DNA from: Quillaja saponaria
Taxonomy: Eukaryota; Streptophyta; Magnoliopsida; Fabales; Quillajaceae
Direction of reading: 5' to 3'
DNA: 64,000 nt
Assembly: GCA_029379385.1 (NCBI GenBank)
Contig: CM055607.1
Span: 11,036,001-11,100,000, forward strand
Under the pieces are notes generated by a model. That model saw nothing but the letters and a program-made list of their open reading frames with translations, made no database searches and had not been told where the DNA came from. This document shows, piece by piece, positions 21,153 through 32,674 of the stretch; within the stretch, counting starts at the first letter, position 1, and each line of letters begins with the position of its first letter. A program made the position numbers and the translations under genes.

Positions 21153-24100
21153 TGTCACAACCCCTCATAGAGGCATGATTGGCAGGAGGAATGGTAACCA
21201 AACCTCCGTAACCCTGACTCAAATAAAGGAATGACCATAACTCTTGACTCACTAATGAATAAAACCAAGAAATTATAAAGACAAAAGTTAACATTAAAAA
21301 ACTTATTGATTACAACAAATCACAACTTACTGAAAATTTCGGTAAGAGGTCCATTACAATATGGAACATGCCTTAAAATACAATCCTATAAACTCTTTTT
21401 ATTACTCAACATAATACAAAGACAATAAGGAGCTCTGCTCCATTCACACCATCAATAAAATAAGTACTAGAATATTACATCATACCACATTTGACACCCA
21501 CAGTTATAAGGTGACTACAAACTTTCATTCTTGACTTCAAAGTATGAGATTCCAAGGTATACCTTGTCGTTAAATCCTTAGCAAAACCTCGTATTAGCGG
21601 TTAATTTCTTTTGAGATCCTGCTACTAAAAAAAATATAACCACAGGAAAAGGGGTGAGTCCTACGGACTCCGTGAGTAGAAAATCGTACCTAAAGGGTAC
21701 TAGCATCACACAACACAAGCATATAACATATATATTAACATCATGTAACATGATCCACATAACATTTCACATTACACAGTACACATTGTAAGTTTCACAA
21801 ATTCACAATTCATATGATACACAGGATCACAATTTAAGTCAGCGCAACAATATCACACAAAGCAATCAAAGGGCCAACGAGTGACCCAGCCTCACACAGC
21901 ATTATCACCCCCTACCGGGCATTTAAGCAGCCCGCACACCAAATTAATCTCCGTACACAATCCATCCCACCGAGGCTGAGCGCTCAATTTAAAAAAACAT
22001 TTATCAAAATCAGAATATTTCTCATGATTTTAAATCAGGATATCCTAGGTGCACCTGGACTTTTAATTTCAGAGATAAAAACCATTTTCCAGAAAATGTT
22101 CATGAGTTGGCCCTTATCAACCACAACCAATGCCAAACACAGCCATCAATCTCAAACAAACATAATTCAAATAAATTACTGAAGTACTCTACTGGACTTA
22201 TTTTCCATATATCATGCATATTCAAATAAACATACAATCACACACACTAATCTAGCCCCTAAAGGCAGCAATTAACTACTTATCTGTAACTGATTCCACT
22301 TGTCACTCACACTTGTGTCCAAGCATCGTATCAGGTCCATATTAGAATCATGAACTGAAAATTCATAATTCCAAATAATACTTAATTCATGAACGTTATT
22401 GTTATAATCTTTTAATTTCTAAGCTTATATCTTAACTTGTATATCTATATATGCACTAAGAAATCTTATATAACTTATTAATTCAACTTTACCTATACTC
22501 AATGTATTAAATGTAACTTTTGCCTAGTTACTTTCAATGTTTCCTATTTCCAACATTAACTCCAAGATTAATTTAATTATTCAAGGCTATTATAAACTTG
22601 TATTATAAAGGTTTAACAACATATCACCACTAATTCCTGCAATGATTATCTCTATTAATCAACCCCCGTCCAAAACTCTTTCATGTAACCTTATACACAA
22701 CCGAAAATAACCATTATATTCTTTTAAACTTTTCATCAAACAAATTAAGAGCATGATTTAATCTAATTCGTATATATGTGTATGTAAATATTTACACATT
22801 CCCATTTCCATGATTTACTTCCTTCCTAATCATATATTCATTCATTCACGTCCCATCTACATTTCATCCTACCACACCCTACTATTTTACCTTCTTGAAA
22901 ATTGATCTTATCCTTGGATCCCTACCCTCTCAAAGAGTATCGTGATTCTTAAAATAACGTCATTTGATATGAAGTCAACCAAGTCTTCTAGGACTAATCT
23001 GATATAAATAATTTATTATCATATTTAGCTTATGCCTTGGCGCAACGGTAAATTGTTCCTTTGGTGACTTGTAGGTCACGGGTTTCAGACTTGAAAACAG
23101 CCTCTTTGTAGAAATGTAAGGGAAAGGCTGCGTACATGTGTGCCCACCTTCTCCCTACCCCCGCAATAGCCGGGGAGGGTGAGCCCTTTATTTAGCTCAT
23201 CTCATCCATTATTGTATACTAATACACTCCTAACTTAATCTTTGTATTTTCAGAACTCAGAAGACTATTATGACAGTCCATCCAAAACAGGGAGACAGTA
23301 AAAAGATTATGAAAAATAGCAAGCTTTAGTTCAGAAATTTAAACTACTTAACTTTTTGCAAAAGATAGGATCCGTAAATACTTATCAACCAAAAACATTC
23401 CTTCAAACTATATATATATATTAGCATTAGCAAATAGTAACTAGAGATGACTAGACAAATCATCTCCATATTAATACAACAAATGTACCTTTTTGTTTAG
23501 CAAAACAATGCCCTTAATAGCGCAACCTCTATGAAGGAGACGGACTGGATAAGCAAAGGAAGGTTCTCGAGTAATCAAAGCCTCAAGTTAATTAAGCAAA
23601 GCATTGAATTTCAGACATTGCAATGATCTTGAAATTCCTGATGTTTTGAATAACGTAAATTTTGAACATAATTCATGTTCTCAAGTTGGTAGTAGGACTG
23701 TTGAATCTCTAAAACAGGGCAGCTAATTAGTTGATGGCCGCCACCCACAAGCAAAGGCAATAAAGCTCTTGGCTAGAGGGAAAGAAGGATAAGGTAGGCA
23801 GAAAAAAATAGTAGACAAAGATCTTTGCTACTCGGAAGACACCACACTTGGCCTGCCAAGAAAAAAGAGGCACGGCTAAAGCAGGGAAAGAGTTTTCTGG
23901 AAAACAAAGGAGGTCTCAGCAAGAGAAGAAAGAGCTAAAGATGGTGGAAGAAAGGTCCAAGAAGTTGACAACTAGAAGACACATAATGAAAATTGTATAG
24001 AATATAGAGTTAATAATTAAAAAAATTGGAACGTGTGGGGTGTATTTAAACTTGAGTTATATATTTACATGTATATTAAATACTACCTACTTTAATTTTC

Positions 24101-24324
24101 TTAGTCATAATTTAGTTTATTTTACCACAAGTTTATCCACCAAAATTTTATAACATACCTTAAAATATAAGGTTACTAAATATTTGATTTTTATTATTAT
24201 TTATTCAATTTGTTTATATGGTTGCTATATTATTTTATATTATTATTATTATATATATATTATATATTATTATATATATTATTATTATTATTATTATTAT
24301 TTTTTTCATTATCAGGTTATAACA
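21153..24324. mobile_element. Long solo LTR (Ty3/Gypsy-like), copy 1
   Basis: Bounded by TGTCACAACC and GGTTATAACA, a TG...CA pair with matching inverted ends, and closely similar to 56374-59923. Shared blocks include GTAACCCTGACT, AAAAGTTAAC, TTACTGAAAATTT, AAGGAGCTCTGCTCC, CTAGCATCAC, ATCCTAGGTG and TAAACTTGAGTTATAT. No primer site, purine tract or pol is attached, so it is best read as a solo LTR. The five bases on the two sides (GAAGT and AATGT) match at only three positions. Long LTRs of this kind occur in several Gypsy lineages; the lineage is not determined. Confidence 0.65.
23031..23188 (+). mobile_element. tRNA-derived SINE of the Au type, full length
   Basis: A box TTGGCGCAACGGTA at 23038-23051 and B box GGTCACGGGTTTCAGAC at 23073-23089 form a pol III promoter. 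The body reads AACAGCCTCTTTGTAGAAAT, GGGAAAGGCTGCGTACATG, then CCCTACCCCCGCAATAGCCG, as in Au SINEs of many plants. A 9-bp target duplication TATTTAGCT flanks it (23022-23030 and 23189-23197). It lies inside the solo LTR and is absent from the partner LTR at 56374, so it inserted later. Confidence 0.85.
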
Positions 24325-25330
24325 AATGTCGAGTATGTTGCGGATCTTGAGTCTTATGTGGAGGACGACTTCTCCCATAGGCCCGCGACTTCCCTAAGTG
24401 TGGTACCGAGTGCAGAGAGGGAGAAGAGGGGGCTAGAATAAGATTGTCATTCCCTATGAGATTAAGGAGGAATACCCACTTATCTAAATAGCTAGAGACA
24501 AGTAAATAAATTATCTTTATAATTTTGTATTCAATTGTATTTATACAGTGTATTTCACTAACATTTGTTTCTCTTTGTTTGTTCTGCAGAGCATTTGTTA
24601 CGGATGACCTCAAGAACATAAAGGTGGGCACTACAATTTCTGGTATCATAAACAACCTTACAGGTCTGCTCTTGTAATACCATAAGTTCCTGGAAGACAC
24701 GGAGACCTTATGCTATAATGATTTTATAGTAAGTTCAATTATATTATTGCTTAAGTTTGAATTAAATTTTGATATGTTGTTCAATAACAACATGCTTTTG
24801 TTTTGTAATTTATTATGCAAGGACGGTTTAGGGTCATTCCGGAGCAAGATGCAACATCTCGAGTTGTGTTTGATGTACTGGCTGCTAAGAGATGCAACGA
24901 TGTATTTTAGAAACTACATTCCGAATTGAAGAGGAAGTAGCCATTGGGCCCACTCGCTTGAAAGCAAGATGGGTGCGTATATCAGATCTCGCAAAATTGG
25001 TAGGAGCCCTTGTGTAATGAGTGGGCAAGCCTTGACTTCCAGAGGCGCTCCTGCACGATGCCCGTGAATAGGCGAGTGGGTGATGCACTTATTTACCATG
25101 TATATGACTCCGTTAACCCAGTTGTTTTCCAGAAGCGACTTGTTAGTTATACTTTATTTAATAAATATTAGTTATAAATTTGTATCATAGACTTTTTAAC
25201 TAATATTGTTTTAAATTTTTTGTACAGGAGAAAGAGTTAGGTTGAAAACCTATAGTTATTGAGGGTTTTCACCATACTCACAAGAGAAAGTTTAGTAACT
25301 TTGTTGACACGAAGTTGAAGGCCATCAGTG
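24325..25330 (+). pseudogene. Decayed PF03004-like plant transposase (CACTA/En-Spm)
   Basis: Exon-like blocks separated by AT-rich introns. The recognisable parts are VVFDVLAAKRCNDVF then KLHSELKRK near 24870-24940; LCNEWASLDFQRRS then VNRR near 25010-25070, the W-x2-LC-x-W-x3-FQ-x-S-x4-NR signature of plant transposase family PF03004; and after an intron EKELG, then GFHHTHKRKFSNFVDTK at 25231-25314. Several in-frame stops and frame changes make it dead. Downstream the C-terminal exons are near 25406-25640 and 27110-27209. Confidence 0.6.
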
Positions 25331-25399
25331 TTAGTGTTATTTGTCTTTTTTGTTTTACATAGTTGTTTTTCTGTTTTATGTACATAATTGATTTTCATT

Positions 25400-27209
25400 T
25401 GCAGGAGATGTTTAAGGCTTTAAAGGTGGCAGACATCTGTATCAACTCCTAGCAAGTATTGGGCGAAGTCGCAAGGTCCGCAGCTTCTGCCATTGCTGCT
25501 CACAGCTCCGTTACGGCGTCTGTTACATTTCCATCTCATTTGGGATTCACTCTAGATTAGATGGAGCTTGTACATGATTTAATTAACAGAGAGCTGGGGT
25601 ACATCCACCACCTCTGACAACTGCCACCTCAATTATCATCGGTACGTATTCTGGTAATTTGTTATAACAATGCAATAGTTTTAGTTTATTATAGTTTACA
25701 TGCAAAAACTTGCCAAGTTTAGGTTTGGGGGATAAAATGGTTAAATACTAGTATGTTTAGGATTCTAGTAGTATCAAAACTGTTGTGGGGATGAATAAGA
25801 CCTTTAGAAAAAAAAGGAAATCCATTTGGATCAACGATTAGGATTTTAGGTCAAACTTTATGTTTCAAGGCAAAAACTTACCAAGTTTGGGTGCATGGGC
25901 TAAAACGATCAAATATTAGTCTGTTTTGGATTCCGGTAATGTTAGGATGAATAAGACCTTTATGAAAAAACGAAAATTCATTTGGATTAACGATTAGGAT
26001 TTTAGGTCAAACTTTGTGTTTCAAGGTAAAACTTGCCAAGTTTGGGTTCGGGGGTCAAAACGGTCAAATACTAGTCCATTTAGGATTTAGATACTGCCAG
26101 CATGACCATGGGGACGAATAATACCTTTAAGAAAAAAACAAAAATCTATTTGAATCAACAGTTAGGATTTTTGGCTAAACTCTATGTTATGAGACAAAAA
26201 CTTACCAAATTTGGGTTCAGGGGCAAGACGATTAAACACTACTCCTTTTAGGATTTCGAGAGTATTGACACGACTGCGGGGATTAATAAGATTTTAAGAA
26301 AAAACGAAAATCCATTTGCATCAATAGTTAAGATAGTAGGTCATACTTTGAGTTTCAAGGCAAAATCTTTGAAAATTGAGGTTCGAGGGCCAAAATGATC
26401 AAATACTAGTCCGTTTCGAATTCCTAGAGTACCAGCAAGACCATAGGAATGAATAAGACATGTAGCAAGAAATGAAAATCCATTTGGATCAACGGTTAGG
26501 ATATTAGTCCAAACTTTGAGCTTCTAGGCAAAAACTTTGAAAACCTGGGTTTGGGTAGTAAAAAGATCAAATACTAGTCCATTTTGGATTTCGAGAGTAC
26601 CATAATGACCGTGAGGATGAATGAGACCTGTAGGAAGAGACAAAAATTTATTTGGATAACGGTTAGGATAGTAGGCCAAACTTTGAGTTTCAAGACAAAA
26701 ACTTTGAAAACTTAGGTTCAGGGGGCAAAATGGGCAAATACTAGTCCTGTTTTTGATTCTAAGGAGTATCGGCAAGATCATGGGGACAAATAAGACCTGT
26801 TAGAAAAAACATAAATCTATTTAGATTAACCGTTAGAATATTAGGCTAAATTTTTGAAAACTTGGGTTTGAGGGACAAATCGGTCAAATACTAGTCTGTT
26901 TCAGATTCCAAGAGTATTGACACGATCGATGGGACAAATGCGACTTGAAGGAAGAAACGAAAATTCATGGATCAAAGGTTAGGTTAGTAGGTCAAACTTT
27001 GAGTTTTAAGGTAAAAATTTTGAAAATTTTGCTTAATTTGTCCAAGTTAATTAATTAGACTTGCATATTAATTTAAGTATAACTTATAACATTTATTTTG
27101 ATTATTTTAGGTTCCACCTCCTACATCCGTGCTTTCGCACCTGAGTCTGGCTGACGAACAAGCTGGAGATGACAAAGACTTAGGATTTGGAGATGAGATC
27201 GATTTTTAG
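25400..27209 (+). pseudogene. C-terminal exons of the CACTA transposase relic
   Basis: 25406-25641 carries a degenerate exon (EMFKALKVADIC, then ASAIAAHSSVTAS) ending at a GT donor near 25642. The last exon, about 27112-27209, follows TTTTAG and reads VPPPTSVLSHLSLADEQAGD, then KDLGFGDEIDF and a stop. The acidic tail is typical of such proteins. The intron between them is filled by the tandem array at 25700-27030. Confidence 0.45.
25700..27035 (+). repeat. Tandem array of about eight 150-176 bp units
   Basis: Each unit holds AAAACTTGCCAAGTTTGGG (later units AAAACTTTGAAAACTTGGG), GGTCAAATACTAGTCC, TTTAGGATT, AATAAGACCTTTA, GAAAATCCATTTGGATCAAC and GGTTAGGATTTTAGG. Unit starts are near 25707, 25883, 26034, 26207, 26370, 26530, 26699 and 26850, with a partial at 27015. 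The first four units share GCCAAG or ACCAAG and the last share GAAAAC, so the array falls into two sub-families. Confidence 0.88.
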
Positions 27210-27717
27210 ATTTATGTATTTTTTTTTTCTTTATTATGTATTGTAAATATTATTGTTACAATGATTTTTGTATAATAATTTTTTATTTGTATAAAATTTG
27301 GATTTATATATAATTTTTTTGAAGCAGATATTTACAGATATAAAATTAAAAATTAAATAAAAATAAAACAAAATAATTAAATTATTTTAAATATATGTGT
27401 CCACAATTTCATTATTTGTGTCTACTTAATGCAGAAGCAAATAAAATATAAAAAAATTATTAAAATAATATGCTTCTGTGATGTAGACACAATTGTATTT
27501 GCATCTACATGTCAGTGTCTAAAAACCAGACTTTGATACGTGACATCTAATTATTGGCGTCTAGATATTGTACCTGCAGACGCAGAAAATAGAATGAGTC
27601 TAGATTTGCTTCGTTGGCTTATCTGCGTTTGTGTACAGACACTGACTCTTTGTGTCTATATTTTGATCTTCTATATCTACATTTGATAGATGTAGATAAT
27701 ATCTTTTCTTATAGTGA
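27210..27717 (+). mobile_element. Right end of CACTA element with subterminal repeats
   Basis: After the last exon the region holds repeated GTGTCTA and TAGACAC-type motifs in both senses (27420, 27483, 27512, 27568, 27634, 27651). It ends in TTTTCTTATAGTG at about 27717, the complement of CACTATAAGAAAA. This is the expected right terminus of the element that starts near or before 20680. No left CACTATAAG end was found; the Copia insertion or a deletion may have removed it. Confidence 0.6.
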
Positions 27718-28586
27718 GAGGAACCATGATATGAACTCACAAGCATATGTTTGTTGACATTAATGTTTATTTATAGACGTACACAATGGAGAGTTCAATA
27801 ATTATGCTTAGACCTTATTGATAACTTCATGCTAGGTGTCTATTTAACAATTTCTCATATTTTTTACAACGACGATGAGATTAGATATTAGACATTGAAA
27901 TTTCTTGGTCCTAATATTTTCATTAACAATAATATTTTAAATTTAACTACTTATTATTGAAAATTTAATTAACTACTCAATTATCATGGGAGTGATTGTC
28001 AAATGAATATTTATAAATTTTTTTAATGAATTGTTCTTGTAGTCGAATTGTTGACAAAAGCTTACTGCTATATATTTAATGGGTTAAATTTTAAAAAAAA
28101 ACATTTTACTTTTGTATTTTACAAATTACAAAGTACCCTAATGACACATGATCAAAAGTCATCAACAAATATAATTTAATTATGCTGTATTCCATTTAAA
28201 TTCAATAGTTTTGACTTAATTAAAAATAAATCAAATCTGGAAGTATCAATGTGAAAAATTAAAAAAATAAATTGAATTCTCGAAAACTTATGTGAAAAAA
28301 TAATTCTTTAGATACCAAAATTTTAAAAAATAGCTTGGTAGTTTTTCAGTCCAATTTTAGTTTATAATTCTTGGGCCTATTAGAAATTATGATGTGCTTG
28401 ATGCTACATTTTCTCACGATGAAATCTTTGCTGCAAGTTTTTCTCAATCTTGATGATAAATTCTCACTTTATAACTTCAAAAGTTTTCACCATTTGGATC
28501 TACATGTGAATAATTAAGTCTTTTTTGTCTTGTTTTGTTAGTGTGCATGTACCTATCTAACTAAACTGTATACACCGAATCAAATA

Positions 28587-29150
28587 ATGGCACTCAGTTT
28601 CAAGGAAATTATCTAGGTTTTTTTTCTTCATTATTTCTTCTTCCAATTATATCAACCAAATATTATTATGCAACAGTAGTTCATTTGATTAATTAAGATT
28701 TGGATTCTCCAGAATTCTACCAAATAAAATTTCCTTAATCTTTGTTACCCGCAACTCTTTTAAAATAACTTTAATAAAATTAAAATTAAAATTAAGATCA
28801 AGGTTAGGCTTAGGTTTAGGCTTAGATTTATAGACTTAAGAGTTATGATTATGATTAGGAATAGAAATACAATATATTTTATAATATAAAATAGTAAAAT
28901 TTTAAAATCAAATTATTTGGACAGTTGTAATTTTTAAATATAGTGTGAATGACTAAATAATGAAATTTTAGAGAAGGCAGACCCAATTAGTTAGCTGTAT
29001 CATATGAGAAATTGGAAGGAAAAAAAAAATTAAAAATTTCAATTTCAATAGAAGAATCACTCAAACGAAGTTACATTAAATTGTGTTAGTTTCTTAATTA
29101 TTTTTGGGTCAATATCTGTGGTACATTTTAAGGGTAATTCTTGCGTGAAA
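28587..29150 (+). pseudogene. Hydrolase exon 1-2 relic (tandem unit 1)
   Basis: Exon 1 starts ATGGCACTCAGTTTC at 28587 but lacks the CTCCTTTGA stretch. An exon-2-like segment at about 29121-29150 reads GTACATTTTAAGGGTAATTC then TTGCGTGAAAAAAGTGATAA, matching the start of exon 2 (VLFKRNSRVKEVI), after which the match is lost. Confidence 0.7.
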
Positions 29151-30500
29151 AAAGTGATAATAAGTTTACTTTCCTGTATACCGATTCCCTGTCACATGTT
29201 AATGTCTCATTTTTATTCCACCAATAAGATTTGGACACTTCATTAAAAAATTTACACCTCATTTTAAACGGTGTTACAACCCCCATTACTCTTCGTCTAC
29301 ATCACGATTTGATTTTGCTGGTACCACGATCTGGTCATAGATAGGCATACCTAATTTTACAGTAACAATGAAAATGGCCCCTCCTTAGTTAAATTGTAGG
29401 AGCAAATGAATGCATATATATGTTCATTACTTGTAAATGATTAAATTTAAGAAATATTTAAAATAGGATTAGAAAAGTCAAAAATGGAACGTGAACCAAT
29501 AGAAAAGAAAATGTTTTTTATTTTAATTTTAATTATCATCAAAAACGTTTTACTTATGTGAATGAAATTCTTTCCTCAAAATAGGGGAACCTTGATATGA
29601 ACTCACAAGCATATGTCTGTTGACGTTGATGTTTATTTATAAACGCACACAATGGAGGATTTAATAATTATTGCGTAGCTCACCTTACAGGTAACTTCAT
29701 GTTAGGTGTCTATTTAAAAAAAAAAAAATTCACATTTTAACAATTAAACTTAGAAAATTCACATTTTTTGGTCCTAATATTTTTATTTTAACCAATTAAA
29801 CTTAGAAAATATATCCTAAATTTAACTACTTATTATTGAAAATTTTATTAACTACTCAATTGATCTTTAGCAGTGATTGTCAAACTAATGTATATAAAAT
29901 TTTTAATTAATTATTCTTGCAGTCTATCATTGACAAAAATCTTACTGTTATATATTTAATGATATGGGTTATTTTAAGAAAAAAAATTAAATTTACATTT
30001 TACAAATTACAAAGTACCCTAATGACACACGATTGAAAGTCATTAACAAACATAGTTTAATCATGAGGTATTCTATTTAAATTTAATAATTTTGACTTGA
30101 ATAAAAATATAATTTTAATTAAATCAAATCTTGAAGGATCAATGTAAAAAATAAAAAATTGAATTCTCAAAAACTTATGTGAACAAATAATTCATTAGAT
30201 ATCAAAATTTTAGAAAATAGGTAAATTTTTAGAAACTAAGACAGTAAATATCTAATTTTACTTTATAATTCATAGTACTCTTGGAAATTCTTATGTACTT
30301 GATGCTTTATTTTCTCACAATGAAATCTTTGCAGCACGTTTTTCTCAATCTTGATGATCAAGAAAGACTTTATAACTGCAATAGTTTTCACCATTTGGAT
30401 CTACATGTGTAATTAAATCTTTTTGTACTTTTTTTTTTGGGTCTTGTTTTGTTAGTATGCATGGGCCTATTTAATAAAGCTATATACGCCGAATCAAATA

Positions 30501-31080
30501 ATGGCACTCAGTTTCTCCTTTGACAAGGAAATTATCCTGGTTTTTTTTTTCATTATTTCAATTATAGCAGCCAAATCTTATTATGCAACATTAGTTCATT
30601 TGATTAATTAGGACTAGGATTCTCTAAAATTATTTAGGAATTCTATTAAATAGAAACAATTTTTAATAAAAGTAGAACTGGAATTAGAATTGGAGTTAGG
30701 TTTAAAATTAATTAGGATTATAGTTAGATTTAAGCTTATAGTCTTAGAGTTAGGGTTAGATCAGGAATAGGAATAAACCATATTTTATAATATAATATTC
30801 AATTTATTAATTAAATAAGTTTAAGTTGATAATTTAAAATTAAATTATTTTGACAGTTGTGATTTAAAAAAAAAAATGGTGTGAATGACAAAAATTAAAT
30901 GAACCCTAACAACCTAGAATTTTTAAGAAATTCTGGAAGAGACAGATTCGATCAATTAGAAAAAAATAAAATTCCAATAATTTTATTGGGTCTATTGTGA
31001 GGTGCTTCTTAAGGAAAATTCTTGTGTGAAGGAAGTGTAATGAAGCTAAATAGCCTCAATCACGAAATGGTTAACGCTGA
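30501..31080 (+). pseudogene. Hydrolase exon 1-2 relic (tandem unit 2)
   Basis: Exon 1 relic at 30501 (ATGGCACTCAGTTTCTCCTT then TGACAAGGAAATTATCC) keeps the reading frame for most of its length. An exon 2 relic at about 31002-31053 reads GTGCTTCTTAAGGAAAATTC then TTGTGTGAAGGAAGTGTAATG, and later AATAGCCTCAATCACGAAATG and a GT, with a deletion of roughly ten bases over the LNRPQ codons. Confidence 0.7.
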
Positions 31081-32596
31081 AGTTTGGTAATTATTTTTAA
31101 AGAGGGTTCTGTGAGTTTTTAAAAGACATAACATATAAAAACTGTTTGGTTAATTAATTTTTAGGATATTTCTTCTATTCCTATTTCAAATGTCTTTTAA
31201 AAATCCAACTTGATGGTGGTCTTCATAGGGTTAAAATTTTTGTCCTGATCTTTTTGAAATAGTTAATAAGAAAAATGAGTTGCACATTTTTGTAGTGGTT
31301 ACAAGACTCACATATAATAATGTACATGTAATTGGATAACCTTAATATGTCTTTATAATTTCTGCTTATATTCTTTTTTTTTTTTTTTGGTACATTAAAA
31401 ATACTAGAACTCAACATTAAGGAGTAGGGACGACAAATATTAACAGCTTGGCTAAGCTTTCGAATTGTAAATTAGCACAATAATACCATGCTAAATATGG
31501 GAGGAATATAGTCAAAAATTGCGTCTTCATAATAATAATATATGCCCCCCCAGCCACCCAACACACCCACATAGGTATCTACGACCATTTTCCTATAATC
31601 TTTTTCACTTATTATTTATATTTTATATTGTTTTAGTTTTGTGCCGGTAGTATTTTAGAATTAAAATTATTTATTATTCAATTGAAACATTTATTTTACC
31701 TAAAATATTAATAATTTAAGTTAATATTATGAAATTTAATATGCATCAAAATAAAAGAAGATAGCGCACAATTGCATACTCTTATTTATAACATCACACA
31801 ATAATCATAAATTATACTAATATAATTAAAAAATATATTCAATGAGTTAATTCTTTGATAAGGTTATATAATTAGATTTTTCTTTGACAATGTTTATTTA
31901 TTCTCATATTTTTCATAATTACAATGAGACTAGAACCTAAAATTTCTTGATACTTATAATTTCGTCTTAGAAAATTAAACTAAGATTAAGAAAATTGAGT
32001 TTTTTTGTCTACTTAAAAAAGTGACTATTGTAACTTCCACCTATATTGATGGATGTTAGGATTCTCCTTTAAATAAAAATTAATTAACTGAATAAGTCAA
32101 GAAATTTAATTACTTTAGTCTATATATATTAATATAATTTTGATTAAGTAATTAATGCCTTAGCTGATTGATGATTAACTCGATTGGCAATTAACACCAT
32201 GGCATGCAAGTTTGAAGCCCTTTAACAAATTCACTCTCACCCACTTTGGTCTTTGAAATTTTCTTATGAGGAAATCTTTTTTTGATTAAAAACAAAATTT
32301 AAAAAAAATTAAATAATTATCGAGAATTTATGAAAATAAATTAATTTTTTTTGGAAGATCAAAATTAAAAAATAAGTAATTATTTACTGACTTGAAGGAC
32401 CAAGACACTTAAAAAATTATTTTTAATTTTATAATTCTTAGTCCTCTTAAAATTTGATGTACTTGATGATTCCTTTTTCACACAATCATTGCAGCACGTT
32501 TTTCCCACTCTTAACATTAGGATCTACATATGTAATTAATTAAGTGTTTTCGTACTTTTTCTCATTCCTTGTTAGTTAGATTGAGCTGTGAACATG

Positions 32597-32606
32597 TATA
32601 TATAAG
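32597..32606 (+). promoter_or_regulatory. TATA box of the intact hydrolase gene
   Basis: TATATATAAG about 70 bp before the ATG at 32675. Pseudogene B has the shorter TATTATAAGG in the equivalent place, so the core promoter differs between the copies. Confidence 0.6.
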
Positions 32607-32674
32607 GGAAGTAATTATATGCAAATGTATATCTACCTATCTATAATTCAGTACTGTATTCACCAAATCTAATA

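Larger units (their letters stand above)
27718..31095 (+). repeat. Tandem pair of hydrolase upstream/5' relics (about 1.9 kb each)
   Basis: Unit 1 is about 27720-29160 and unit 2 about 29585-31090. Both begin with GAACC(A/T)TGATATGAACTC and ACAAGCATATGT, and share AACTACTTATTATTGAAAAT, GTACCCTAATGACACA, AATCAAATCTTGAAGGATCA and the exon 1 and exon 2 relics. The CACTA right end lies exactly at the left edge of unit 1, so it inserted at or next to that point. Confidence 0.75.

Noticed and set aside
24184..24441. + strand open frame starting with long Ile/Tyr runs
   Set aside because: Its first half is the ATT/TAT microsatellite at the end of the solo LTR; only the last part belongs to transposase debris.
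25700..27035. Possible CRISPR-like direct repeat array
   Set aside because: Units are long, diverged and lack spacers; this is a plant nuclear tandem repeat.
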